From NCBI GenBank assembly GCA_019454045.1, contig SKCR01033664.1:1-64000 (forward strand): a stretch of DNA of 64,000 nucleotides, in the 5' to 3' direction. The stretch comes from Zanthoxylum bungeanum (lineage: Eukaryota; Streptophyta; Magnoliopsida; Sapindales; Rutaceae). The notes under the pieces are model-generated. The model was not told the DNA's origin, did not search any database, and saw only the letters and a list, made by a program, of their open reading frames with translations. Within the stretch, counting starts at the first letter, position 1, and each line of letters starts with the position of its first letter. This document shows, in pieces, positions 44,104 to 54,665 of this stretch. A program made the translations under genes and the position numbers.

Positions 44104-44480
44104 CAATGATAAACTCAAGCTACTTGCGTAACCCTGACAGCTAGGGCACGTTCAGGATTGCGCTTTCGCTTGAATTTATCTAGTATTTGACATATATCCG
44201 GTATAAATAAATCTCTATCGGCTACACCCTTACAATAGAGGCACGGTATCAGATGTAGTCATGGAGAAATATTCATAAATCGTATTGACAAGACGGACCA
44301 TATAACATGCATCAAATACATAATTATATATAAACCTTATTAATTAGGGAATTTCCTCAAAGTTCCATACACCATAAATCTAATCAAATTAGATTAAAAC
44401 AAGAATGTATAAACTAAGACAACAAGATTAAACATTGAATTTAATGGGCTAATCATATTAGGGGGCCTAGAATGAGACTC
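44104..44480 (-). other. Element B leader, PBS-proximal part
   Basis: Non-coding, AT-rich leader of element B on the other side of G2. No ORF or known motif. Confidence 0.6.
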
Positions 44481-44492
44481 GCTCTGATACCA
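44481..44492 (-). promoter_or_regulatory. Element B primer-binding site
   Basis: On the minus strand this reads TGGTATCAGAGC, the standard site for initiator tRNA-Met in plant copia elements. It starts four bases inside the LTR end (44497). Confidence 0.85.
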
Positions 44493-44496
44493 TTTT

Positions 44497-45984
44497 TGAA
44501 GGGGTTTTATGCGGAAATCCGGTAATGCAGGGGAACAGTGGAAAATCAAAATTTTTCTATTTCAAAATTTTTTCTCGGATCAATTAAATAAAATTATTTA
44601 TTTAATTATCCAATTATTAAATAATGAAATATTACAAAAGAAATCAAATTTTTGTGTAATGACCAAATTGCCCAAAAACTTTGAATTTTGTTCATTTTAG
44701 TTCTAAATTGTTCGAAATAATTTTGGATGATTCTAAATCATTATTAAGATGATTTTAACATGTCACACACATCAAAAATCAAATTACAAAATGAAACCCC
44801 AAATTTCTTGCCCGATGCCGAGAGCCTCTTTTGGTGGGCATAATGTGCATTTTGCACTTTCAATGTTCAAAACACATCAAGATGATATCCAATCAACATA
44901 AGATTTTATATGCATCATGTAAACATCCAAATACACATCATAAATTAAAAGCCCTAAATTTGGAGAAGATCTTAAAACCTAATTTTTCAATTTCAACAAA
45001 TTGGACAAATTAGACCAAATCAATTAAATCCAACACTTCAATCAAGTTTCTTCCACACCAATCAAACCTCACCACAATGAAATAACAATAGAAAAAATCT
45101 AGGTCATTTAAGAGTGGGTCAATAACTCTAGAATGACAACTAGTTTCTAAAACCATCAAAAGAATGCTTGTTAACATATTAGAAGCATTCTATGACCTAT
45201 ATACATGCATAACCCTATCCTCAAACTTCCATCCTCCAAAAACACAAAGAATAAAGAATATAAAAATATAAGAACATCACAAGATGAAGCCAACAACAAG
45301 AGGAACATTTTTCTCTATAATGGCAAGTTGGAGATACTTACTAAAAACCAAGCTTTTCTTTGTTTTTCTTTTTCTCTCTCTCAAGCTTCCTTGTCTTCCT
45401 TTAATGGAGTTTTTGGATAAGTGTTTTAACTTAATGAAAACCTAAATAAAACAAAAACAATTTATACCAACCCTAATAGCCCTTGGCCGAAAAAGGTAGG
45501 TAGTAAAATATCATGATATTTGTTTTTTGTTTCATTTAATTAAGCTTTATCAACTTGTTACTTTAATCATCAAATCATTTAATGAAAAAAAATTAAAGTC
45601 AACAAAAGAATCTAAGTCATTAAATAAAATATCACGACTTAAAATATTTATATCTTTAATTAATTTAATTATTTAACAATTAAATAATTATTTAAATACA
45701 AATATATTAAATATATGTATTATATTTACAATAAATATCAAATACATACATATTTATGATATTAGTCAAATATCTCAATTTGACAATTAATTGATGTGTA
45801 TTTGAATTAATCTAACATTAAATGCAAATACACAAAAATTAGGAAATGACTATCGGGTCCCTACACATGTATTTTTCGTTTAACCTTTAATCGACTTTAA
45901 AAATAATCAATATTATTTATAGATGTTGCCCTAGTGCTCTACGAGTATATTTCATTAGTGAGACTCTCTAGATTCAGACATATC
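44497..45984 (-). repeat. Element B 5' LTR, inner segment
   Basis: It matches 27927-29430 closely. It is cut at 45985 by ATH; ATATC (45980-45984) is the target duplication. It includes the pol-tail-like frame also seen in the solo LTR. Confidence 0.85.
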
Positions 45985-46563
45985 TGACCGGTGCTTACAC
46001 ACGCGTATAACGCAAGCGCACGTATCGTTCAAGTAGTATAAAAAGTATCGATCCCACGAGGACTTAATACATAATCTATTAATTTTATGAGGTCAAATGA
46101 TTACTAGTATCTAACAGGTTGATTGATTGATTTGAAATGATAAAGGTTTTGAATTTAAAAACAAGTAAATAAAATTGCTCGAATGTAGGTTTAAGAAAAT
46201 TCAATATTAAAAACTATCTAGGGTTGTGATTTCTTCCAATATCATTTTAAAGATGAAGTGGTTATTTTATGTTTGTGTAATAAATCGGTTTACTAACCTG
46301 GAACACTAAATTATGCAAAAGCCTATGTCGATGGTCAGACGCAAATACCCAGTTTAACCCAATTGAGCCATATGTCTATTTCAACCAAATTATCTAGATT
46401 CATTAAGTTTAAGTTCCAATTATGGCTACCCCCGCCCGAAAGGTATATGTCTATCCTGTAAGGAAATCTATTAAAGAGTTATATATCCTCGAGGAAGATC
46501 GTGGGCTATTAAGTCTAAGGCTGAAACCTAAAATTCCTTTGTCAAGTTTATTTTAGATTTATC
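45985..46563 (-). repeat. ATH 3' LTR, U5-side remnant only
   Basis: It matches 50159-50737. The other three quarters of the LTR, including U3 and promoter, are gone; homology stops at TTTTAGATTTA and the sequence passes directly into an 81-bp repeat. Confidence 0.85.
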
Positions 46564-46568
46564 ATATG

Positions 46569-46701
46569 GGTGTCTTGATTGACGTCTATGCGTGAGGGAC
46601 AAGCTTCCCAGCCAATTTTCGTCAGGGACAATTTATGTCTATCCTCTATGGTGTCTTGATTGACGTCTATGCGTCAGGGACAAGTTTCCCATCCAATTTT
46701 C
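46569..46701. repeat. 81-bp direct duplication at the end of the foreign ORF
   Basis: A 52-bp segment (GGTGTCTTGATTGACGTCTA...) occurs at 46569-46620 and 46650-46701 with three differences. The right copy encodes the last residues and stop of the ORF at 46667-47248, so the 3' end of the captured sequence was duplicated. Confidence 0.85.
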
Positions 46702-47248
46702 TTATAAACTGGCAAACATGGTCTTTTTGAGTCAGATTCCCAAGACTTAATTGTTGTCTTTCTTTTTGGAATTGTGTATGTAATTTGCGAATGGCTTTGT
46801 GAACATATCCACTGGGATGCGTCTCAAGAGTTGAAGATATATCATCTAAAGACTCCTTACTCAAGCCATCCCTAATGAATTTAATTTTGTCTTCGCGATT
46901 ATCAGACACCATTCCTAAAGAACGACAACGAGTATTGTAATTCCAGCGTGCACATTTGTAACAAACACCCATTTGTTTAGCTCTACGTTTCTTTGCATAG
47001 GTGCTTCTTCCAAAACCAGGCAGATGTGAAATAAAAGAGTCAGAAGACTCACCTGCCAATCGGACTCGTGCTTCAATTACCCAACGAATGTCATTAGGAA
47101 CACCATGGATTGTTAGTAATCTCATCCATTCCAAGCGAGCTTTGTATACTTTCATCAGAGAGTTTTGAGGGAGAGAAGGAAATTGCTTGTGAAGATTTGC
47201 GAGAACTTCTTCCATCCTGAAATGTCTTAATCTGCAAAAACTAAACAC
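46667..47248 (-). CDS. Unrecognised ORF in the env-like position of ATH
   Basis: An unbroken frame of 193 codons on the element's sense strand. I do not recognise the family. Visible: an N-terminal helical stretch (HKQFPSLPQNSLMKVYKARLEWM), HLPGFGRSTYAKKRRAKQ, a C-x2-C-x8-C cluster (C96, C99, C108), and RDGLSKESLDDISSTLETHP. It has no signal peptide or membrane segment, so it is not an obvious env. The first ATG lies inside a T-rich acceptor-like tract (AG at 47232-47233), so if the RNA is spliced there the start is the Met at 47213-47215 (MEEVLANL). It is most likely captured plant sequence; an unfamiliar Athila ORF is the alternative. Confidence 0.55.
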   Translation of the reverse strand: MFSFCRLRHFRMEEVLANLHKQFPSLPQNSLMKVYKARLEWMRLLTIHGVPNDIRWVIEARVRLAGESSDSFISHLPGFGRSTYAKKRRAKQMGVCYKCARWNYNTRCRSLGMVSDNREDKIKFIRDGLSKESLDDISSTLETHPSGYVHKAIRKLHTQFQKERQQLSLGNLTQKDHVCQFIRKLDGKLVPDA

Positions 47249-47355
47249 ATAAAAATTAAATCACACCAAATCACAATATATACAAAAATTGCATGGGTTG
47301 CCTCCCTGCAAGCGCTAAGTTTAAAGTCGTCAGCTAGACGTGACTGTTCGAACGT

Positions 47356-47580
47356 TTATGCTGGATCTGAAAGTGTGACACTTTCTTTTTGTCGCTCAAA
47401 TGATTTTCCCCAGTAGTGCTTAACACGTTTGTTTTTAACCTTGAAAGTTTTGTTGGAGTCAGGATCATGTATCTCAACGGCTCTGTCTGGTAAAACCTTG
47501 GTGATCACAAATGGACATGACCACCGTGATTTTGGCTTCCATGGGAAGAATTTCACCCTTGATTTGTTTAACAGTACCTT
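47356..47580 (-). pseudogene. Integrase C-terminus of ATH, after an in-frame stop
   Basis: The frame continues that of the protease ORF after one TAG (47581-47583), where a Gln is expected after E-P-G. It reads S-R-V-K-F-F-P-W-K-P-K-S-R-W and AVEIHDPDSNKTFKVKNKR, the C-terminal DNA-binding fold of Athila integrases, and ends at 47356. Confidence 0.8.
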
Positions 47581-48963
47581 CTACCCTGGTTCCAGTTGTA
47601 TGCGCACTAACTTCTCATCTTGTCTCTTCTTGGCCTTTTCTTTGTACAATTTGGCATCCTCAAAAGGCTGATTGTGAAATTCCTCCAATTCGTTGAGCTG
47701 GTGGAACTTTTTCTCTTTTGTTGCTTGTAGTGCAATAATTGGCTTTTTCAGTGCACAAGACGCTTTATCTTCAGGCTCCATAGGCAATTGACCTGTTTTA
47801 AGTTTGTCAGTAGAACTTTGCATTGCATTGGAGTTCAGAATGGTACTGTGTATCACATCAACTCTGAAACATTCATCCTTCTTTTCATCATCTGGGAAAT
47901 TCATGGCTTTGAAAACATTGAATGTTACTTCTTGGTCCTGTACCCTCATGGTTAATTCTCCTTTTTGTACATCAATAATGGTTCGACCTGTAGCCAAGAA
48001 TGGTCTCCCAAGGATGATTGGCACGTCTGCGTCTTCCTCCATATCAAGGACAATAAAATCTGCTGGGAAAATGAATTTGTCAACCTTGACCAGCACATCC
48101 TCAACTACGCCTCTTGGAAATACGAGCGTTATATCAGCAAGTTGTAGAGAGACTGAAGTGGGCATTGTTTCTCCAATTTGCAGTTTCCTGAAAATATAAA
48201 AAGGCATCAAGTTAACACTTGCACCTAAATCACATAAAGCCTTACCAAAGTCATGTTCTCCTATGGTGCAAGGTACAGTGAAACTGCCAGGATCTTTCAA
48301 TTTTGGAGGAAGTTTTCTCTGAATGATGGCGCTGCATTCTTCTGTCAATGCTACTGTCTCATAATCTCCCAATCTCCGCTTTTGTGAAAAAATGCCTTTC
48401 ATAAATTTGGCATAGCTGGGCATTTGTTCCAACGCTTCTGCAAATGGAATGTTGATATGCAGCTTTTTAAACACCTCTAAGAAATAAGCAAACTGCTTGT
48501 CCATTTTGTTTTTCTGAAGACGCTGAGGAAAATGTGGAGGTGGAGTGATCTGTTCTTTTTCCTTTGCTTCTTTTTCCTCCATCTGTTGCTTTGTTTCTTT
48601 TGGAATATCTTCAATTGTTGCCTTGATTCCAATATCTTTGTTGATTTCAGTACCGCTTTTTAACATGATGGCATGACATTGCTCATTTCCCATGTTCCTC
48701 GGATTTGGTTCATTGTTGCTAGGAAGGGTACTTGGCGGTCTGTAACTCTGAGCATTGGCCAGTTGTCCCATTTGATTTTCCAGTGCTTTAATAGAGGCTG
48801 AATGGCTTTGATTCAATGCTATTTGATTTTGAACCATAGCTGCTAAAGCATCATATTTTGCTTCTTGCTTCTTCAACTGGGCCAGGACTTCTATTATTCC
48901 TGGTTCTTTTTCATGCTCCTGTTCTTTGTTCTGTTGATGGAATCCGGGTGGTGGGTTGTTCAT
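47581..48963 (-). CDS. Gag C-terminus/protease of ATH fused to integrase tail
   Basis: 460 codons. Residues 1-100 are a Gln/Asn-rich Gag C-terminal part with a coiled coil (LAQLKKQEAKYDALAAMV). Residues 230-330 are an aspartic protease with the active-site DLGAS (245-249) and flap-side motif ILGRPFLATG (317-326); DLG in place of DTG is usual in Athila. At about residue 411-416 the protein switches to an integrase C-terminal segment (LNELEEFHNQPFEDAKLYKEK). RT, RNase H and the integrase core were removed by one in-frame deletion. The start ATG (48961-48963) is probably internal to an older gag-pol frame broken just upstream. Confidence 0.85.
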   Translation of the reverse strand: MNNPPPGFHQQNKEQEHEKEPGIIEVLAQLKKQEAKYDALAAMVQNQIALNQSHSASIKALENQMGQLANAQSYRPPSTLPSNNEPNPRNMGNEQCHAIMLKSGTEINKDIGIKATIEDIPKETKQQMEEKEAKEKEQITPPPHFPQRLQKNKMDKQFAYFLEVFKKLHINIPFAEALEQMPSYAKFMKGIFSQKRRLGDYETVALTEECSAIIQRKLPPKLKDPGSFTVPCTIGEHDFGKALCDLGASVNLMPFYIFRKLQIGETMPTSVSLQLADITLVFPRGVVEDVLVKVDKFIFPADFIVLDMEEDADVPIILGRPFLATGRTIIDVQKGELTMRVQDQEVTFNVFKAMNFPDDEKKDECFRVDVIHSTILNSNAMQSSTDKLKTGQLPMEPEDKASCALKKPIIALQATKEKKFHQLNELEEFHNQPFEDAKLYKEKAKKRQDEKLVRIQLEPG

Positions 48964-49286
48964 TTGCCCTGAATTATTGCTCCATGAAAAATTGGGATGA
49001 TTCCTCCACCCTGGGTTGTAGGTGTTGGAATATGGATTATTCCACTGTCTGTTGAAATTTTAACATAGTTCACTGTTTCTTTATGTTGAATTGGTTCTGG
49101 TGCTCCTTCATATGGTGAACTTGTGGTTCCAGCGATGTTCACAACTTGCGTGCTAAGTGTTTCTAGACATTTGTATATCACATCCAGCTTGGAATTTAGT
49201 GCTGTGTTGGCTCCAACTTCATAAATTCCTGCAATTCTTTGGATCATGCTCCTTTCTGTTGGCCATAAAGAATTGTTGTTGGCCAT
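48960..49286 (-). pseudogene. Middle part of ATH Gag, frameshifted
   Basis: 109 codons after the stop that ends the N-terminal gag frame. It reads EVGANTALNSKLDVIYKCLETL, common to Athila Gag proteins, then loses the frame near 49060: the Asn/Trp-rich segment expected before MNNPPPGFH is present in another frame. Confidence 0.7.
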
Positions 49287-49301
49287 TTCTTCAATTAAGT
49301 C

Positions 49302-49961
49302 TCAGGCCTGATCTTCTCCTTTTGCCATCAAAGCTCCTCCAGCACCAGCATCAATTGTGGTTCTCATTATTCCAGAAAGTCCATTATTGAAGGTTTGGAC
49401 TTGTAGCCACTTTGCGATCTCATGATGAGGACATTTCCGGAGTAAATCTTTGAATCTTTCCCAAGCTTCGTAAAGGGATTCTGAATCTTGTTGTACAAAA
49501 GATGTGATGTCATTCCTCAACTTTGCAGTTCTTGCTGGTGGAAAGTACTTTGCAAGGAATTTTATGGCTAGAGTGTTCCAAGTTGTGATGGAACCTACTG
49601 GTAGTGAATGTAGCCAAGCTTTAGCTCTGTCTTTCAGGGAAAATGGAAAAACCCGCAGTCTCATTGCTTCTTCAGCTGCTCGGTTGTAATTGAAAGTATC
49701 GCAAACTTCCATGAAGTTGTTGATGTGGACATTAGGATCTTCAGTTGCATTCCCCTCAAACTGTACTGACTGCTGAATCATCTGAATGCATGTTTTGATG
49801 TCACTCGCATTTGCTGGTAAGGGAGGAAGTACAATACAAGAAATGAGTCTGTCAACCACCGGAATAGTTCTGTCTCGAATGGGAATCGGTGGTGCAACGT
49901 TCAAAGGTTCAAGTTCCATGTTAATGATTGCTTCTTGGCCTTCTCGCCTTTCTCTTCTCAA
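49302..49961 (-). pseudogene. N-terminal Gag of ATH
   Basis: 219 codons with the retrotransposon Gag domain: ATEDPNVHINNFMEVCDTFN, RLRVFPFSLKDRAKAWLHSLP, FLAKYFPPARTAKLRNDI and ESLYEAWERFKDLLRKCP. The frame ends at a TGA after GEDQA. The true start is further upstream (ATG near 50031), where the third codon has become TGA. It would form particles if the stops were absent. Confidence 0.8.
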
Positions 49962-50135
49962 CTGTCTGATGGTTCTTTCAATTTCTGGGTCAAGCGGTCG
50001 AAGTTCAAAGCTTCTGGTTCATCTCATGTAGTTTCTGAGAACCTGAAACACAAGAAAACAAAAACAATAAGTAAAAAGAAATTAGATACAAGTAACGTAT
50101 CTAACCCCAAAACTAATAGTGAAAGATAAATAAGT

Positions 50136-50152
50136 CCCCGGCAACGGCGCCA
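50136..50152 (-). promoter_or_regulatory. ATH primer-binding site (tRNA-Asp)
   Basis: On the minus strand this reads TGGCGCCGTTGCCGGGG, which matches the 3' end of plant tRNA-Asp (including CCA) over 17 bases. This primer is characteristic of Athila elements. It starts six bases from the LTR end at 50159. Confidence 0.9.
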
Positions 50153-50939
50153 AAAACTTGACCGGTGCTTACACACGCGTATAACGCAAGCGCACATATC
50201 GTTCAAGTAGTATAAAAAGTATCGATCCTACGAGGACTTAATACCTAATCTATTAATTTTATGAGGTCAAATGATTACCAGTATCTAACAGGTTGATTGA
50301 TTGATTTGAAATGATAAAGGTTTTGAATTTAAAAACAAGTAAATAAAATTGCTCGAATGTAGGTTTAAGAAAATTCAATATTAAAAACTATCTAGGGTTG
50401 TGATTTCTTCCAATATCATTTTAAAGATGATGTGGTTATTTTATGTTTGTGTAATAAATCGGTTTACTAACCTGGAACACTAAATTATGCAAAAGCCTAT
50501 GTCGATGGTCAGACGCAAATACCCAGTTTAACCCAATTGAACCATATGTCTATGTCAACCAAATTATCTGGATTCATTAAGTTTAAGTTCCAATTATGGC
50601 TACTCCCGCCCGACAGGTATATGTCTATCCTGTAAGGAAATCTATTAAAAGGTTATCTATCCTCAAGGAAGATCGTGGGCTATTAAGTCTAAGGCTGAAA
50701 CCTAAAATTCCTTTGTCAAGTTTATTTTAGATTTACCACATCAATCTTATTAGTGGTCAATTAACAAGACGCATTAAGCTTAAGACTTAATAAGTAAACC
50801 TTTAAATTACCCAAACTATAATTTAACCCCTTATAAACCGGTGATATTGGATTTCATCACAACCCCAAATAACTGGTTTAGTTACGACACATATTTACGG
50901 GTAGTAAAAAAAACTTAAATAAAATAAAAGACATAAAGT

Positions 50940-51190
50940 AAAATACTGAAAATTAAATACTGAAAATTAAATGCTGAAAAGTAAATGCTGAAAGTAAATG
51001 CTGAAATTAAATACTGAAAATTAAATGCTGAAAAGTAAATTACTGAAAAGTAAATTGCTGAAAAGTAAATTGCTGAAAGTAAATTGCTGAAAAGTAAATT
51101 GCTGAAAGTAAATTGCTGAAAAGTAAATTGCTGAAAAGTAAATTACTGAAAAGTAAATTGCTGAAAGTAAATTGCTGAAAAGTAAATAAA
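50940..51190. repeat. CTGAAAAGTAAATTG short tandem repeats
   Basis: About 17 units of 14 to 16 bp built on TGCTGAAA(A)GTAAAT, with further scattered units to 51660. They give rise to a minus-strand ORF rich in FSNLL that is a repeat artefact. Confidence 0.9.
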
Positions 51191-51756
51191 GTAAAATCAC
51201 AATAAAAAAAAATGCTGAGGTAAAAAGATCCACTTTTATTACTTCTATTTTAGATATCTCCCTTAATATAATATATTAAATTTACATGATAATTACCAAC
51301 CAGCCATATAGGCGGTATCCAGATTAACTCAAATTAATAATTAATTACCAACCGACCAATCAGGCGGTATCCTAGTTTATTCAAGTTAAAACCAATTTAA
51401 ATAATTTCCAACCGACCAATATAGCGGTATCCTCGTTAAGTCAGGTTTTAACTAGTTTATATATTATAATTAAGGGAGATTAATCTAAATATTAGTAATA
51501 AAAGTTTTACCTTTTACCCCAGCAAAGGGGAGTTACCTCCTCATTACTGAAAAGTAAAAACTGAAAATTAAAGAAAGAAAAGTACTGTGCGTAAAAGTAA
51601 ATTGCGGAAAGTAAAAACTGAAAAGTAAAGAAAAGAAAGTGCGAAAGCGGAAATTAATTACTGAAAGTTGTAAATAAACAAACAAGATACAATCTTCTTA
51701 GTATTCTTAAGGAATTCCTTAAAAGAAAGTATGAATTTACAAATGAAATGGCTTGG

Positions 51757-51765
51757 TATTTATAG
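51757..51765 (-). promoter_or_regulatory. ATH TATA box
   Basis: Minus strand CTATAAATA in the context TTGCCTATAAATACC. The related LTR at 26805 has TACAAATAG at the matching place. Confidence 0.6.
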
Positions 51766-52384
51766 GCAAAATTTTACCTCCATCAAATCATCCACCAAAT
51801 CAATTATTAATTGCTCTACTAATTGCTCTACCAAATCTATTATTAATTGCTCCACTAATTTCTTATCATGTTTGGTGGTGATTTGATAATTTTTATTATT
51901 TATTTATTAATTTATTTTTTTTGCTTTGAAAATGATTGAAAATGACCTTAATAATTACACACAACACACTTCTGGATAGTTCATCAATTTCGGGCATGAA
52001 GTATTCAGAATTCGAAATTATTTTGTCTTTCAAAGTTGTAGTTATTTGATTCTTCTTTAATCTGGAACTTGAATCAGCTCAATCCGATATCGAAGTAAAA
52101 AGTTATGCCCAAAATACGACAGATGCGCAAAATTGGAATTTCCAAAACTACACTTCGTTAAAACGCCCTTTCAAGTTTCCAATCTCCAAAATTAATATGT
52201 CAAGTCCACTTTTTGCCCTTATTTGACCCACATTTCGTCCTAAATGATTTCATTGTGTCCCAATATTATTTTATCTGCAAAATAAACTAAAACACATCAA
52301 AACGTTCATCAAACCCGAGAAACTAAACAAAATATTAAGTAAAAGAGGCAGTAAATATTGATATATTTTCATCTCATCAATATC

Positions 52385-52790
52385 CGTCATGAAATCTAAT
52401 TTCGTGTCCATAATTTATCCACCCGTAAATTATGACGACCACAGATAAACTCGTTGAATCATACAGGTCGAGGTCATGGCAAATGTATAATTCCTCTGTC
52501 ACATGTATCCGGATATATCCCAGAGATATAGATGTAAACGTCAAATCTCTATAGGGACAATCCCGTCGACGTCTCTATTAGCAATCTCCAAAAGAGAACA
52601 ATTAGAACTGACTTCTAAAGTGTACCACGGCCCCATGGTTTTTTCTCTGATTGCTAATTATATATAGACTACCTATGCTCTGTACACAGAACTGACGGAT
52701 CTTATCTCGATACACACAGGACACCCTGATGATCTATCTACACCCAACGAACAGACGGAGGTCTGATCTAAATATATCGGTGAACAATTA
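52385..52790 (-). repeat. Element B 5' LTR, outer segment (truncated)
   Basis: It resumes the B LTR after ATH and matches the inverse of 24830-25250 and 27650-27926. Homology to B fades at about 52786 and homology to the A-family LTR begins at about 52793 (GTCCATATGATTAGTA). The LTR start TGTTGG is absent. Confidence 0.75.
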
Positions 52791-53698
52791 GTCCATATGA
52801 TTAGTACCAGATTAATAAGATATGAGACAGTATTAATCCACTAAGGTTTAATCATTAAATATCCCTAGTCGTAGTATTATCGAGACTGGACATCGATAAT
52901 GCGGAATATGCTCGTATTACACTTGTGCGTGTTATGGAAGCGTAACGGCATAGTTCTCATATATTTGGGTATTGGATACTCATGCAAGTGTAATATGAGG
53001 TTCTGTTTACCGATGGTACGGAAACAGCTTCGCTCTGGATAGACCCCTCGGAATCCCATTGGTAGTATGACTATGTGTCTATGGGAATCCGTATCAGGGT
53101 AGGTGTATTTGGTCTAAACTTGAGACTTGCGTCGCTAATACTTGCGACAATCAATATACTTTGGTTTTAGTCGTCCGGGGCTTTAACAGGTTCTGTTTAC
53201 GCCTCTTCTGGGTATACTGAGAATCGTAGTGTATTGGGTGTGATGTCAAGATGGAAGTATCACTTCAGTCATATGGAGATGATGATCACGCAGTGATACA
53301 TGACTGGTACTCTAAGTGCTATAGCCATCGGGGAAGTATGACTAGGTCATGACTTTCCGATAATAAAGAGACTAGTTACTAGTGATCCGATATATGCTTC
53401 GTACGGGGCAGACACAACTCCTGCCCTAGGCCTAGCATGTGACATCATATATTGGATCGTAATCCGCAATACTACGTATACTACGCCTGACAAAGATCTT
53501 GTATTCCGTAGAAGAATATTTCTGGAGAATTGGGTAGGCACGGTGCTTTACTAGAAGCCAACCATGTCTTGTAAATCGGTAGGAACGTGGTATCGGGTAC
53601 GCACGTATTCGGATAGTCCGATAATCGTATTTACTGCCAACATATCCAAGGATCTCTTGGGTCGCATCTTAAAGATTCATCGATGATGTTTGACTCGA

Positions 53699-53850
53699 AC
53701 AATATTAATATGGGATTAATTAAGAGAGCGAAAATTAATCTGGGATTAATTACGGTAAGAATTAATCTGGGATTAATTATCAGATAAGGAATTAATCTGG
53801 GATTAATTGCGTCGAGAATTTATCTGGGATTAAATTCTTCGAGAGGAGAG
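53699..53850 (+). repeat. ATTAATCTGGGATTAAT array
   Basis: Five units of 27 to 34 bp, each with an ATTAAT...ATTAAT near-palindrome around CTGGG. The A LTRs have only two units at this place (13103-13150, 21002-21050). Confidence 0.85.
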
Positions 53851-54302
53851 AACGCGATTAATTTGGAATTAATCGGTAAAATAAATTTAATAGTTAAATT
53901 AGATTTTACTATTTAATTTATTTAATTGGGCTAAATAATATATTAGATATATTAATTGAAATCGGATTTCAACGGGAAATTAAATTGGATTTTAATTTTA
54001 GCGAATGAATTAATTTGGAATTAATTCGCGAGCGACTTCCGTAATAATTTTACTGGGTATTATTATTTAATTAAATTGGATTTAATTATACCGCGACGGA
54101 AAATTCGTTTAATCAGATTAAATGAATTCGATCCCGAAGTGTGTTGAGCAAGACCACTTGAATTTTGAATTTAAAATGGGGCCCACTTCACTTACATCAT
54201 TAGTCACCTTTGGTGATAGATATGAATGATGGGTTTTGATGGAAACTTGAAAAACACTCAACACATTTAATTTTAGAAATTAATCTCTCTCTCCCTTTCT
54301 TT

Positions 54303-54665
54303 TTGGCCGAATGGCCTTAAAATTTACTCATGGTCGAATTGGCCTCTGAAGATTTTATTTGACCAAAAGCTTTTAGAAAGTAAAAAGCAAGTGGCCATTT
54401 AATTTCTCTTTGTCCTTGGCAGTAAGCAATTATTATTTTCTTTTGCTCTTCTTTTAGAAAGAAAAGGGAATTGGCCGAAAAGCAAAAGCTAATGGCTTCT
54501 GATTTTTTTTCCATTAGCCGATTGCCCTTTGATGGCTGCTTTTGAAGAATCAGCCAAATGGCCTTATGCTTTTGAAGTTTTGGCCAAAAGCCATCTAGCC
54601 TTTGCTTTTGAAGATCGGCCGAACTGGCCTTTGCTTTTGATCTTCTTTGGCCGATTGGCCTTAAC
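54303..54665 (+). repeat. Degenerate GGCCGA-N-TGGCC repeats
   Basis: TTGGCCGAATGGCC, CGGCCGAACTGGCC, TTGGCCGATTGGCC and similar partial palindromes recur about eight times among GCTTTTGAAG segments. A minus-strand ORF over this region (54317-54730) is probably a by-product. Confidence 0.65.

Larger units (their letters stand above)
45985..52379 (-). mobile_element. ATH: internally deleted Athila-type gypsy element
   Basis: 6395 bp, TGACCGG...CTCATCA, with a perfect 5-bp target duplication ATATC (45980-45984, 52380-52384), inserted in the 5' LTR of B. From high to low: 5' LTR (50159-52379), tRNA-Asp primer site, gag, protease joined to the integrase C-terminus, a motif GGGAGGCAACCCA that is common before the env-like ORF in Athila elements (47298-47310), a foreign ORF, and a 3' LTR cut down to 579 bp. 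RT, RNase H, integrase core and polypurine tract are missing. Confidence 0.9.
50159..52379 (-). repeat. ATH 5' LTR, full length
   Basis: 2221 bp. On the minus strand it starts TGATGAGATG and ends CACCGGTCA. It contains a TATA box CTATAAATA at 51757-51765, repeated GGATACCGCC segments (51310-51440) and an array of CTGAAAAGTAAATTG units. Confidence 0.9.
27927..52790 (-). mobile_element. Ty1/copia element B with two nested insertions
   Basis: Minus-strand copia element. From high to low coordinates: 5' LTR (truncated near 52790 and split by ATH), initiator-Met primer site (44481-44492), leader split by G2, gag, protease, integrase, reverse transcriptase, RNase H, then the 3' LTR joined directly to pol. 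Without the nested elements about 8 kb remain. Similarity is to the Angela/TAR-like part of copia, judged from pol wording only. Frames are open over long stretches, with stops mostly explainable by C to T changes. No target duplication can be shown. Confidence 0.85.
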
